DNA of 64,000 nt from assembly GCF_025370255.1 (NCBI RefSeq), contig NZ_JAMTCD010000004.1, forward strand, positions 1 to 64,000, given 5' to 3'. Numbering within the stretch: position 1 is the first letter of the stretch; every line of letters begins with the position of its first letter. Shown piece after piece: positions 7,820 through 16,234 of the stretch. The notes under the pieces were generated by a model. That model searched no databases and was not told where the DNA came from. It was given only the letters and a program-made list of their open reading frames with translations. The DNA comes from Shewanella holmiensis. GTDB taxonomy: Bacteria; Pseudomonadota; Gammaproteobacteria; Enterobacterales; Shewanellaceae. The position numbers and the translations under genes are program-made.

Positions 7820-8656
7820 ATGAACCATTGGCTACAACCCCCTCAATCCTCTCGCATTGCCAAATATGTTGAATGCTACTGGTTGATCGAAAAACTCCAT
7901 GATTCAGAGTGCTTTCAGTATCCAAAGCTCAACCCTGATCCTTCGGCGCATTTGATTATTTCGCCTCATAGCCAAGCCTACCTTTATGATCTCAACCCCG
8001 GTACTGTTATGGGAGTTGGAAGTCATTGGCTTTATCCTCATCAACAAACCTTCGAGTTAGACCACTCTAAGGCCTTTGTTCATCTTGGGATAAAGTTCCA
8101 CGTAGGCGCTCTATATTGCTTACCTGAATTTTCTGAAAACCCACTGGCACTTGATAAGGTTGAGCTAGCTAAAGACTCAATGCTGTTCAAGCAGTTGGGC
8201 GTGGATGAAAACGCTTTAATTGAATTAGCTCAAACCAATCCACAGCAATGTGTTGACCAGTTAGATACTGTACTCGGCCCTTGGCTAGAACAATGCGTTG
8301 AGGATCAGCACAGCAAGATCACCCGTAAGGCGCTGCAACATCTCGATCAAAGTACCATTTCCGGTTTGGGTGAGATGCTTTACTGCTCGCAGCGGACATT
8401 AGAAAGAAGCTTTCAGCGCACAACTGGGCTAACCCTCAAACAGTGCCAATCCATGAATCGCCTAGAGGCGATGCTAGCATACCTCTATCAACGGGATTCT
8501 ACTGAGCTAGATTGGGTTGAGGTTGCGTTCATGTTTGGCTTTAGCGATCAACCTCATTTGATCCGCTACCTAAAAAAGACGTTAGGCTTTACCCCCAAAA
8601 CCTATGAGAAACAGCGAGGGCTGACAATTGATGCTTATGGTGGCGTTAGCTCATAG
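7820..8656 (+). CDS. AraC-family transcriptional regulator
   Basis: About 278 aa. The N-terminal half opens with IAKYVECYWLIEK, a pattern common in AraC proteins of the DUF6597 type. The C-terminal half (about 180-268) is the double helix-turn-helix domain, with STISGLGEMLYCSQRTLERSFQRTTGLTLK split by family-typical residues, then VAFMFGFSDQPHLIRYLKKTLGFTPKTY. I chose ATG 7820; a GTG at 7811 is in frame. The next gene (rsgA) starts about 90 bases later on the same strand. Its effector and targets are not evident. Confidence 0.88.
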   Translation: MNHWLQPPQSSRIAKYVECYWLIEKLHDSECFQYPKLNPDPSAHLIISPHSQAYLYDLNPGTVMGVGSHWLYPHQQTFELDHSKAFVHLGIKFHVGALYCLPEFSENPLALDKVELAKDSMLFKQLGVDENALIELAQTNPQQCVDQLDTVLGPWLEQCVEDQHSKITRKALQHLDQSTISGLGEMLYCSQRTLERSFQRTTGLTLKQCQSMNRLEAMLAYLYQRDSTELDWVEVAFMFGFSDQPHLIRYLKKTLGFTPKTYEKQRGLTIDAYGGVSS

Positions 8657-8706
8657 TCAGATTAAGGTTGTCGGAAATATTCAATCATCACAGACAAGGA
8701 CACTCT

Positions 8707-8751
8707 ATGATGAGTGAAATCATTAAACGTGAGAGTACAACGCATGAGTAG
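8707..8751 (+). CDS. possible 14-aa upstream peptide overlapping the rsgA start
   Basis: A short frame (MMSEIIKRESTTHE) has AAGGA eight bases before its ATG, and its TAG (8749-8751) falls just inside the start of rsgA (ATG 8744). This arrangement would let ribosomes ending the small frame reinitiate at rsgA, which has no strong ribosome-binding site of its own. Whether the peptide is made is unknown. Confidence 0.35.
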   Translation: MMSEIIKRESTTHE

Positions 8752-9790
8752 TCAAATCCCAACATTTCAACAACTTGGGTGGAAACCTTTTTTTCAGCAG
8801 CAACTTAGTCTAGAAGATTTGACAGATTATAGTGTGGCTCGAGTGATTGAGCATCATCGTGACCGTGTTGTGGTTATCTCGGAACAAGGCCAGCAAAGCC
8901 TAACTTTTACAGTTAATGATGAAAAAATTTGTGTTGGTGATTGGCTGCTATTTGATGACCAACTAAGAGTACATCGAAGCCTAGAGCGTCAATCACTGTT
9001 TGAACGCAAAGCGCCGGGTTCAAAGGTCTCTACCCAGCTAATCGCCTCCAATATTGATACGGTGATGATCGTCTCTTCACTCAATCATGACTTTAGCCTG
9101 AGCAGAATTGAGCGCTACCTAACGCTAGCTCGTGAAGCGATGGTAGAGCCGGTGATCCTCTTAACTAAAGCAGATCTGTGTGAAGACGCTGACAGCAAGC
9201 GAGAGCAAGTGCAGGAGCTAGACTCCATGCTAGAAGTGCACACTCTTAATGCGCTAGATGAGCAGGATATTAAGTCACTTGAACCTTATTGTCGTAATGG
9301 AAAAACTATCGCCTTTATGGGCTCATCAGGCGTTGGCAAATCAACCCTCGTGAATAACTTGTTGGGCTTTGAATCTCAGCAGACGAGCGGTATTCGAGAA
9401 GATGACAGTAAGGGTCGCCACACCACCACTCACAGAGCGTTAAAAGTAATGTCAAACGGCGGCATTCTAATGGATACCCCCGGAATGCGTGAGTTACAGT
9501 TAGGTAGTAGTGAACAAGGGGTTAGCGAGACCTTTGCAGAGATAACAGAGCTCGCACAGCAATGTCGTTTTTCAGACTGCTCGCATGGCAGTGAACCGGG
9601 ATGCGCTGTTCAACGAGCAATAAAAGCGGGTGAACTAGCAGAAAGGCGTCTGCATAGTTATCAAAAATTGCTCAAAGAGCAAGCGCTAAACGGAGCGACT
9701 CTGGCTGAAAAACGCTCTAAAGATAAAGCCCTCGGAAAGCTAATCAATAGCACTCAGAATGCCTCAAAGCAATTTAAGAAAGGTTATTGA
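8744..9790 (+). CDS. rsgA: RsgA-type ribosome small subunit-dependent GTPase
   Basis: 348 aa from ATG 8744. The GTPase is circularly permuted as in RsgA/YjeQ: TKAD (141-144) comes first, then the P loop GSSGVGKS (193-200) and DTPG (244-247). A C-terminal zinc site has C274, C279, H281 and C287. An N-terminal OB-like region precedes these. RsgA checks late 30S maturation, releasing RbfA and using 30S-stimulated GTP hydrolysis. Gammaproteobacteria often carry a second, shorter RsgA paralogue, usually away from the orn/psd region; the setting here, beside an AraC gene, suits that. A GTG at 8714 gives a longer form but lacks support. Confidence 0.9.
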   Translation: MSSQIPTFQQLGWKPFFQQQLSLEDLTDYSVARVIEHHRDRVVVISEQGQQSLTFTVNDEKICVGDWLLFDDQLRVHRSLERQSLFERKAPGSKVSTQLIASNIDTVMIVSSLNHDFSLSRIERYLTLAREAMVEPVILLTKADLCEDADSKREQVQELDSMLEVHTLNALDEQDIKSLEPYCRNGKTIAFMGSSGVGKSTLVNNLLGFESQQTSGIREDDSKGRHTTTHRALKVMSNGGILMDTPGMRELQLGSSEQGVSETFAEITELAQQCRFSDCSHGSEPGCAVQRAIKAGELAERRLHSYQKLLKEQALNGATLAEKRSKDKALGKLINSTQNASKQFKKGY

Positions 9791-9927
9791 ACCGCGCTTA
9801 CTTAAATGATTAATCCTGCATTTTTCCAATTGTTGTGTGTATGGAGGTATGGTTAATTAGGCATGCAGTTTATAGGTTTTGCCATACCTTAGATAATCCG
9901 TTAAATGCTGATTTAGCAAAATCGCTG

Positions 9928-10228
9928 ACTCACAATTGTCCAAAAACGATTTAGCTTTTTATTGTCCGATTGATACCCGAAAGGTTAAATCGAAGAGATC
10001 AAATAACCAAGTGTAGATGCGGCTGAGGGTATCGAAAACAGGGATGTTTTCGTTAAGCGGTCAGGGATGACGCATAGCGTCCCGAAGCAGTATCTGCACA
10101 TAAGCGAGCCGCAGGCTTTTAACAACAATGAAGATTCGACTTTAAACACAAATCCCAATTCCAACTCAGCTAAATGTTATAAGCTCAAAATGCCAACGCC
10201 TTCATTCGAAGGCCTACACACTTTTGTC
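9928..10228 (+). repeat. dispersed ~300-bp structured repeat, copy A
   Basis: Nearly identical to 59337-59637 in the same orientation, with only a handful of substitutions and one small indel. It holds an outer pairing GTGTAGAT (10011-10018) with ATCTGCAC (10092-10099), an arm CGAAAACAGGGATGTTTTCG (10033-10052) and an arm GTCAGGGATGAC (10060-10071). It ends near a CCTTCATTCGAAGG hairpin (10199-10212). No convincing coding frame. It fills most of the 695-base gap between rsgA and the FKBP gene; bases 9791-9927 show nothing else. Confidence 0.85.
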
Positions 10229-10268
10229 TAGTTCCGAGTTATCTCTTGTGTTCCCACCGCCATCAATA

Positions 10269-10378
10269 AAGCTAAATCGAAGAGATAATAATGCGGTTGT
10301 AGATGAGCCAGCGAGTATCCAAAGCATGGATGCTGATTTTAAAACCAAGAGCCAGCGTCTCGCTGGCTTATTTGCACT
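10269..10378 (+). repeat. diverged relative of the structured repeat, copy E
   Basis: Begins with TAAATCGAAGAGAT like copy A, then GTAGATGAGCCAGCGAG. It has an arm AGCATGGATGCT at 10323-10334 and an outer pairing GCCAGCGAG with CTCGCTGGC. It is closest to the copy at 57784-57925. It sits 40 bases after copy A, in the same orientation. Confidence 0.7.
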
Positions 10379-10485
10379 TGAAGTCAAGCTGATGCCAATC
10401 TGATGTCAATTGTAGTCACTGTGACGTCTATGAAGATTTAATTGGATCTAATGGCTTTGGGTTCATCTATTAACCCGAGTTGAGG

Positions 10486-10956
10486 TTAGTTAATCTCAAA
10501 TAACTCGACATCAAAAATCAACACAGACCCGCCCACAATTTTACCCGTTGAACGGTTGCCATAGGCAAGTTGACTTGGAATGTAAAAACGGAATTTGTCA
10601 CCAACAGTCATTAATTGCACACCTTCGGTCCAGCCTTTAATCACTTGATTAAGTGGAAATGCAATCGTTTGGCCGCGTTCAACAGAGCTATCGAAAACCG
10701 TACCATCTATTAGCGTACCGTGGTAATGCACAGTAACATTACTTTTGGCTGTAGGGTGTTCGGTATTGTCACTTTTAGTGAGCACTTCATACTGCAAGCC
10801 AGACAAGGTTTGAATTACCCCATCACGCTTGGCGTTTTCCGCTAAAAAAGCGCTGCCTTTGGCAATGTTTTCTTTGGCGGCTTTTTGATTGTTCATCTGA
10901 CTAAAAAAATAAAAAATAACTAAAGCGATTACCGCTACGGCAATGATCATGCGCAT
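10486..10956 (-). CDS. FKBP-type peptidyl-prolyl isomerase, membrane anchored
   Basis: 156 aa. One N-terminal hydrophobic helix (about 3-20) without a clear cleavage site, then a short linker and one FKBP domain (about 48-155). Typical features are VHYHGTLIDGTVFDSS, VIKGWTEGVQLM and YGNRSTG. It accelerates cis-trans proline isomerisation and here would act at the periplasmic face of the inner membrane. The domain is paralogous to the cytoplasmic-type FklB at 43598-44215 (shared FLA-NAKRDGVI and FDSSV-RGQ), but lacks the N-terminal dimerisation region. Confidence 0.9.
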   Translation of the reverse strand: MRMIIAVAVIALVIFYFFSQMNNQKAAKENIAKGSAFLAENAKRDGVIQTLSGLQYEVLTKSDNTEHPTAKSNVTVHYHGTLIDGTVFDSSVERGQTIAFPLNQVIKGWTEGVQLMTVGDKFRFYIPSQLAYGNRSTGKIVGGSVLIFDVELFEIN

Positions 10957-11052
10957 GAAAAATTCTCTTGGTTATTATCCGTTAAAATGATGCGTCAGTT
11001 TACCCTAGTTTATGCAATGGATACAGCCGCTCAGTGTTAAGGCATTTACGTT

Positions 11053-11430
11053 TTAAAGGGTATACAGCAGATACAAATAACTGATCCCCAGAGTAAGCAC
11101 TATATTGATAACGATGGATAACCAAAACCGATATTTGAAGGCATTTTTTTGTGTTTTATGGCGAAAGTATTGTTGGGCAATAATGGCGGCTGGCCAGCCG
11201 CCGATTAAGGCGTAAAGGTATAAGGTTTTTTCACTAATACGATTGCGTTGAGTTTGGGCCGATGTTTGGTTTTGAGTCGCAATGCGCTTGTCATACCAAG
11301 TTATTATGAAACTCAACAGGTTAATGCCAATAAATAGGCTAATAACCCAGGGCGAAAGTGCATAGAATCCATAGCCGATCATTAAAAACACCAGCCAGAT
11401 AACTAGCATGATTAAGGCAAATATCATCAT
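11053..11430 (-). CDS. DUF1294 family membrane protein
   Basis: 125 aa with about four hydrophobic segments. The middle has the DUF1294 signature ITWYDKRIA, then LYLYALIGGWPAAIIAQQ and RHKTQKNAFKYRFW. The function of this family is unknown; in many proteins it is fused to a cold-shock domain, which is absent here. The ATG overlaps the stop of the upstream yceI-like gene by four bases (ATGA), so the two are translationally coupled. Confidence 0.88.
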   Translation of the reverse strand: MMIFALIMLVIWLVFLMIGYGFYALSPWVISLFIGINLLSFIITWYDKRIATQNQTSAQTQRNRISEKTLYLYALIGGWPAAIIAQQYFRHKTQKNAFKYRFWLSIVINIVLTLGISYLYLLYTL

Positions 11431-12077
11431 TGTTTTAAAAACTCCGCGTAAATCTCTAGGGTTATTTCATCGCCCACGATGGGGATGTAACTGCTCATAT
11501 CAAAATCAGACCGTTTAATGGTGCCTACCGCGCTAAAACCTAACGTATATTTACCTGTCATCCAGTTGTCAGTCCCGCCATGAAATGTCGCGCTGAAGGT
11601 AACGGGCTTAGTCACGCCATGTAACGTTAGCAAACCTTCAAAGGCAAATTGATTATCTGAGCTGGCAGAGTTAATCGGCGTCACTTTTTGGCTTTTAAAA
11701 AGTGCTTGAGGAAACTTTTTACTATCAAACCAAGTGCTATTTTGCAGGGTGGTTTCAAGTTTTTCATTGTTGACGTCAATTGAGCTGATTTGCACGCTGG
11801 CTTCTAGTGATGCTGCTTGCATGTTATTGGGATCAAAACGCAGTTGAGCATCAAATTGATTGAACCGACCCACATAGGTAGATAACCCTAAATGCGCTAT
11901 TTTAAAAATCAATGCCGCATGATTGGGGTCTAAGGTAAATTCACCGGGTTGAAGCTGAGTGAGTTCTGGTGTCACAGACGGCGTGACCCAACTGATGCAA
12001 CCTGACAGGCTAATGAGAATAAACAATATTCCGAATAAATGACGGTTTTGGCGGTTACTTTTATGAGTAGTTTGCAA
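11427..12077 (-). CDS. YceI family lipoprotein
   Basis: 216 aa. A lipoprotein signal with a lipobox-like LSGC near residue 27 precedes a YceI domain (about 45-214): FTLDPNHAALIFKIAHLGLSTYVG broken across the N-terminal strand, then VNNEKLETTL, FPQALFKS, LTLHGVTKPV, and a C-terminal VGDEITLEI. YceI proteins have a lipocalin-like barrel that binds long isoprenoid or fatty chains, and act in the periplasm. Coupled by overlap to the DUF1294 gene downstream. Confidence 0.9.
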   Translation of the reverse strand: MQTTHKSNRQNRHLFGILFILISLSGCISWVTPSVTPELTQLQPGEFTLDPNHAALIFKIAHLGLSTYVGRFNQFDAQLRFDPNNMQAASLEASVQISSIDVNNEKLETTLQNSTWFDSKKFPQALFKSQKVTPINSASSDNQFAFEGLLTLHGVTKPVTFSATFHGGTDNWMTGKYTLGFSAVGTIKRSDFDMSSYIPIVGDEITLEIYAEFLKQ

Positions 12078-12131
12078 GAATATTCCTTTAATCAGCTGAT
12101 TGAGTGATTGCTAGCGCTAAACATTTTGTTT

Positions 12132-13340
12132 TTAGGTATTGATGCGTTTAGACAGCACTCGCATTAGGTATTCTAAGGGGCCTTGATTAAAAATGCGTAC
12201 ATATAGTGCTGCCAGACTCAGTTGTAACACACTTAATGCTATGGCAAGTAACATATAATCAATACGATCAAACGACATTTGCCATTGTGGCATCCAATGG
12301 CGTAATAACAGCACACCTAAAATAGATTGTAGAATATAAAAGCTTAATGATACTCGCCCTAGGTTTTGTAATAAGGTTAATTTTAGCGGGTTGTTTTGAC
12401 AGAGTTTAACAATAATATGCCAATAAATCAGTGCGGTGGGTATAGCGCCAAGCATCATAAAAATACCTGATATTTCTTTTAACATTGCAGAGCTAGACAG
12501 GCTTAATACGCTGTCAAAACCAGAAAATATTATGCCTGTAACGGCAAATATTCCTAACTGTTTTGCGCTGAAGCCGCGGTGAAAATAGCCTTGTTTCATC
12601 AGGTATATGCCAATTAGCATTAACCCTGCGCCGTACCATAAAAGACTAATAGGGATGATTAACAGCATGTAGCCTACCATCATGCCTTGCATCATCACCT
12701 GGGTGGCGTAACTGCCGGTCCAAATATCTAACTGCTGCAAATAATAAGCTGAGCCGCGATAAAAGGGCTCGTCTTCAATGGTAATTGATAGTAATGCAAT
12801 CACCACCATTGCAAGCAAGATAAATTTTATCGACTTGGCTAATAATGTTTTAGGGGCTAACGCGCAATATTTATAGGCCAGTAATCCGCATAAACCGTAG
12901 GTGAGTAAGATGTCTCCAGAGAAAATAAACACGCCATGAACCAGCCCAAATATCATAAGCCAATGTAGTCGTTTTTTGGCTGTGTGATGCGCAGTATCAT
13001 CATTGCCGGCTTTACAAAATTGGAGCGATAAACCAGCACCAAACAACATCGAAAATAAACTGATAAAGCGGCCTTCAAATACAAAGTTACTGATAACTTC
13101 AATGACTATATCGGCCGTTTTTTCGGGGTGATGCGGTGCATAACCGTAGAAATTATTTGCCATGAAATAAATATTTAAAAACAAAATTCCCAGTAATGCA
13201 AAGCCTCGAATGGCATCTAGGTTAGCTAATCTTTCTGGGGGTGTTTTGATCACGGGTGTGGCAATGCTAACCAGATTGTCAGGCGTTTGGGGCTCGTTGG
13301 GAAGGGGATTGCTATTAATGATTGAATTCCTTTTTATCAT
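12132..13340 (-). CDS. DUF418 (YeiB-type) membrane protein
   Basis: 402 aa with about ten membrane segments. The start of the conserved region reads RLANLDAIRGFALLGILFLN, as in YeiB and acyltransferase-3-like proteins. The C-terminal DUF418 part has QNLGRVSLSFYILQSILG and QGPLEYLMR. Members are presumed membrane transferases or transporters; no substrate is known. The gene stands about 55 bases upstream of yceI on the same strand, so may share its transcript. Confidence 0.88.
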   Translation of the reverse strand: MIKRNSIINSNPLPNEPQTPDNLVSIATPVIKTPPERLANLDAIRGFALLGILFLNIYFMANNFYGYAPHHPEKTADIVIEVISNFVFEGRFISLFSMLFGAGLSLQFCKAGNDDTAHHTAKKRLHWLMIFGLVHGVFIFSGDILLTYGLCGLLAYKYCALAPKTLLAKSIKFILLAMVVIALLSITIEDEPFYRGSAYYLQQLDIWTGSYATQVMMQGMMVGYMLLIIPISLLWYGAGLMLIGIYLMKQGYFHRGFSAKQLGIFAVTGIIFSGFDSVLSLSSSAMLKEISGIFMMLGAIPTALIYWHIIVKLCQNNPLKLTLLQNLGRVSLSFYILQSILGVLLLRHWMPQWQMSFDRIDYMLLAIALSVLQLSLAALYVRIFNQGPLEYLMRVLSKRINT

Positions 13341-13439
13341 TGATGTTAATCACGTCATAAATAAAAATAATTTGCCTAACAAATTGCTTTGAAAGGCAAA
13401 GTAAATCTTTTGACGCTTATTTACCTAATAAGCGATTTG

Positions 13440-14324
13440 CTATTTATTTTTTTGCACTTCTAAAAATGGAATTGTCCCTGTTGGCAACATAGTGGTTGGC
13501 AACTTCCCATCCCAGCGCTCGGCTTTAGTCAGTTCAACTAAATTTTGATTTTGAGCCAAGGCTTCTGCGCGGATTTTAATTGCTGATGCTTCAGCATCAC
13601 CTTTAATACGAATACTCTCCGCTTCAGCAATGGCGCGGGCCAATTGTGAATCGGCTTCAGCTTGTGCCTGAGTGACAGCAATTTGCGCACTGACTCGTTC
13701 TTTTTCAAGATTTTGTAATTGGGTTTGCACTTCAACTTCGGCGCGCATTCTGTCTTCTACTGATTTTTCATAGGCGTTACTAAAATCAATATTTTCAATT
13801 TGCACCGAGCTAATCGTCACCGGCCCCTTTATTGACTTTGTAATAGCGTCAGTGACATCAATGCCAAACTTAACCCTTTCTTGCACCGCAGAAATCGCGG
13901 TGTATTTACCAAAGATATTTTCAACTTGGGTAGGCACCTGGCGGTCTAACAATCTTGACACCATAGAATCGATACCCTTGAAGTTCGCATAAACTTCTTC
14001 AACCCTGTCTGGCGGCACACTAAAAGTGACGGATGCTCGCAGTGTTGCAGGCTGTTGATCGCGGCTATAAGCTTGCAGCGCTTGATAACTGGCAGTATGA
14101 GTTTGAGTAGAGATTTTGACGACTGTATCGATTAACGGAATTTTAAACCCTAAGCCTGGTTCGGCTGTATCGATAATTTTACCATTGCGCAGTAATACTC
14201 CTCGTTCACCCTGATCGACCGTATACCAACTGCCATAAAGACCTGTTAATAAACTGACAAAGATAACCCCTGGAATGATTTTACTTAAATGATTGTCGCC
14301 TGTTGTTAGACCATTTTTTAACAT
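13440..14324 (-). CDS. SPFH/Band 7 (prohibitin-like) membrane protein
   Basis: 294 aa. One N-terminal membrane helix (about 18-35) is followed by the Band 7 domain (VDQGERGVLLRNGKI, PGLGFKIPLIDTV) and a long coiled coil rich in Glu, Gln and Ala (about 195-260). Related to prohibitins and HflC. Such proteins form large membrane rings, often around proteases. No NfeD or HflK partner lies next to it. The hotdog-fold gene sits 29 bases upstream on the same strand. Confidence 0.9.
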   Translation of the reverse strand: MLKNGLTTGDNHLSKIIPGVIFVSLLTGLYGSWYTVDQGERGVLLRNGKIIDTAEPGLGFKIPLIDTVVKISTQTHTASYQALQAYSRDQQPATLRASVTFSVPPDRVEEVYANFKGIDSMVSRLLDRQVPTQVENIFGKYTAISAVQERVKFGIDVTDAITKSIKGPVTISSVQIENIDFSNAYEKSVEDRMRAEVEVQTQLQNLEKERVSAQIAVTQAQAEADSQLARAIAEAESIRIKGDAEASAIKIRAEALAQNQNLVELTKAERWDGKLPTTMLPTGTIPFLEVQKNK

Positions 14325-14353
14325 TGTGCTTCCCTAGCAAAATTGAAGATGAT

Positions 14354-14830
14354 TTATTTTTGTGGTTTTTCTGAAATCCATAGTTTGATATGGCCTTGAA
14401 CCACCACAACACCATTGGTGTCATAAGCTTTTACGTCGACTAACATATCACCGACTTGCCATTGTTCTGGTTTTACCTCTGCGACACACAAAATATCGCT
14501 ACCGGCTTTAGCGGTATAATCTACTGACATACCTTTAGGGATCCAACGAAGGTGCTTAGGAATAGAGGCCTCAGCCATAGTCCCCATTGCCATTTCAAGG
14601 CCGTTACAAATCGCAATAACATGTACAGTACCAATGTGGTTTTGCACAATTTTGCGCTTTTTGATTAAACATTCGCAGCGATTTTCTTGCAGCGAAGTGA
14701 TATGAGGGTGAATAGTGCCGAAATACGGTGCCATACGGGATACCATTTTAGAAAAAATTTTATCGCCGAAAGGGTAGCGAGTAACCTTGTGGTATAACGC
14801 CATGACTTTATTAGGTTTGTTGTTATTCAT
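14354..14830 (-). CDS. DUF4442 hotdog-fold protein (thioesterase-like)
   Basis: 158 aa. The central pattern NHIGTVHVIAICNGLEMAMG is that of DUF4442 hotdog proteins (asparagine-histidine start and the long helix). Hotdog proteins usually hydrolyse acyl-CoA or acyl-ACP thioesters, but this branch has no demonstrated substrate that I know. No signal peptide. Upstream of the Band 7 gene with a 29-base gap, so probably in one operon. Confidence 0.85.
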   Translation of the reverse strand: MNNNKPNKVMALYHKVTRYPFGDKIFSKMVSRMAPYFGTIHPHITSLQENRCECLIKKRKIVQNHIGTVHVIAICNGLEMAMGTMAEASIPKHLRWIPKGMSVDYTAKAGSDILCVAEVKPEQWQVGDMLVDVKAYDTNGVVVVQGHIKLWISEKPQK

Positions 14831-14968
14831 AATCCATTACTGGTGATTATTTGTCTGGTCGGATGAGGTTAGCATTATTGTTAACACTCTGCTAGTGGTT
14901 TGCCCATCAGCAAGTGGGTATAATCGCCAGCTAGATTATCGTGTTCAAACTACTGATTAGGGTTAATT

Positions 14969-15898
14969 TTGAAGTTATTTACAACGTATTTGAAAGGCAT
15001 GGCCATGGGCGCCGCTGATGTAGTGCCTGGCGTTTCAGGTGGGACCATTGCGTTTATTACCGGTATTTTAGACCCACTACTGGATGGTATTCGTAAAATC
15101 AATCCATCGCTATTTGGGGTGATTAAATCACAAGGTTTTAAAGCGGCATTTATGCACATAAATGGGCCGTTTTTAGTCTGTGTTTTTGGTGGTATTTTAA
15201 CCAGTATTTTTACCTTAGCTAAATTAATCTCGTGGTTGTTAGCAACACATCCGATCCCCGTGTGGTCATTTTTCTTTGGGCTGATTTTATTCTCTGTGGT
15301 GCATATGCTTAAACAGGTCAGTCATTTTTCGTTGCTGAAAATCGCGTTATTTGTCTGTGGTGTGGCTTTTGCCTGGGGGATTACGATACTTAACCCTATT
15401 GCTATGGATGCCACTTATATCAACTTTTTCTTTGCGGGCATTATCGCTATTTGTGCGATGATTTTACCGGGTATTTCAGGTAGCTTTATTTTACTGCTAT
15501 TGGGAATGTACCCTGCGGTATTGGCTGCGGCAAAGGAGTTTGATATTGCCTATTTACTTTGTTTTGCCGGCGGTTGTGCTGTGGGCTTATTAAGCTTTAG
15601 CCATGTATTATCGGCCTTATTACGTAAGTTTCATGATGCAACTTTGATGTTCTTAATCGGTTTAATGTTGGGCACCCTTGGCAAAATTTGGCCATGGAAA
15701 CAGGTGCTAACCTGGCGTGAAAACTCTAAAGGCGAGCAAGTGCCTTTATTGGAGCAAAATCTTTCCCCGTTTGATTTTCAAACCATCACTGGCGAGTCGC
15801 ATCAAATCGGTCTAGCCATTGCTTGCGCCATATTAGGTATCGCCTTAGTTTGGGGGCTTGAGTTAGTCGGAAATCAGCATACGGACAAATCCAGTTAG
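14969..15898 (+). CDS. DUF368 polyprenyl-phosphate transporter (PopT type)
   Basis: 309 aa, about eight membrane segments, starting at TTG. Two related motifs, DVVPGVSGGTIAFITG (about residues 15-30) and MILPGISGSFILLLLGMY (about 165-182), are the inverted-repeat signature of DUF368. Work on this family in Vibrio and Gram-positives links it to returning undecaprenyl phosphate across the inner membrane, which feeds peptidoglycan and O-antigen synthesis. Followed by a good terminator. Confidence 0.88.
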   Translation: MKLFTTYLKGMAMGAADVVPGVSGGTIAFITGILDPLLDGIRKINPSLFGVIKSQGFKAAFMHINGPFLVCVFGGILTSIFTLAKLISWLLATHPIPVWSFFFGLILFSVVHMLKQVSHFSLLKIALFVCGVAFAWGITILNPIAMDATYINFFFAGIIAICAMILPGISGSFILLLLGMYPAVLAAAKEFDIAYLLCFAGGCAVGLLSFSHVLSALLRKFHDATLMFLIGLMLGTLGKIWPWKQVLTWRENSKGEQVPLLEQNLSPFDFQTITGESHQIGLAIACAILGIALVWGLELVGNQHTDKSS

Positions 15899-15932
15899 TT
15901 GATTGATGTCATCATGTAATCCAATCACAATG

Positions 15933-15958
15933 AAACAGAGCCTAGGCTCTGTTTTTTT
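15933..15958 (+). terminator. rho-independent terminator after the DUF368 gene
   Basis: AACAGAGC and GCTCTGTT pair around CTAG, followed by seven T. The core GAGCCTAGGCTCTGTTTTTT recurs at 23329-23348 after the AraC gene, so this terminator sequence is duplicated. Confidence 0.85.
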
Positions 15959-16104
15959 ACCTCAACTCATGTTAAGAGATGAATAATAAGTTTAAAATAC
16001 AATATTCAATCGCTTACAGTAAATCTTGAGCCTTGTTAACGCTGCAAAGGGCTGTTTGATATGCATTTATTATCGCTTCCCACCGCCTCTAGCCAACATA
16101 GAAT

Positions 16105-16153
16105 CGCCCCATTTTAACGAGATTAATTAAATGAACTCGTGGTAAATGGGGCG
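16105..16153. repeat. long imperfect hairpin in a gene-free stretch
   Basis: CGCCCCATTT pairs with AAATGGGGCG, with an inner ACGAG/CTCGT pairing, around an AT-rich loop. No T run follows on either strand. The 336-base gap 15899-16234 between convergent genes holds this and the terminator at 15933 and nothing else I can name. Confidence 0.6.
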
Positions 16154-16234
16154 TTATACTCGATGTTATTACCCATAGAGCCTTGTTATTACTCAATTTA
16201 AATAAGCAGTAATAGACATGCTCTACTCAAAACA

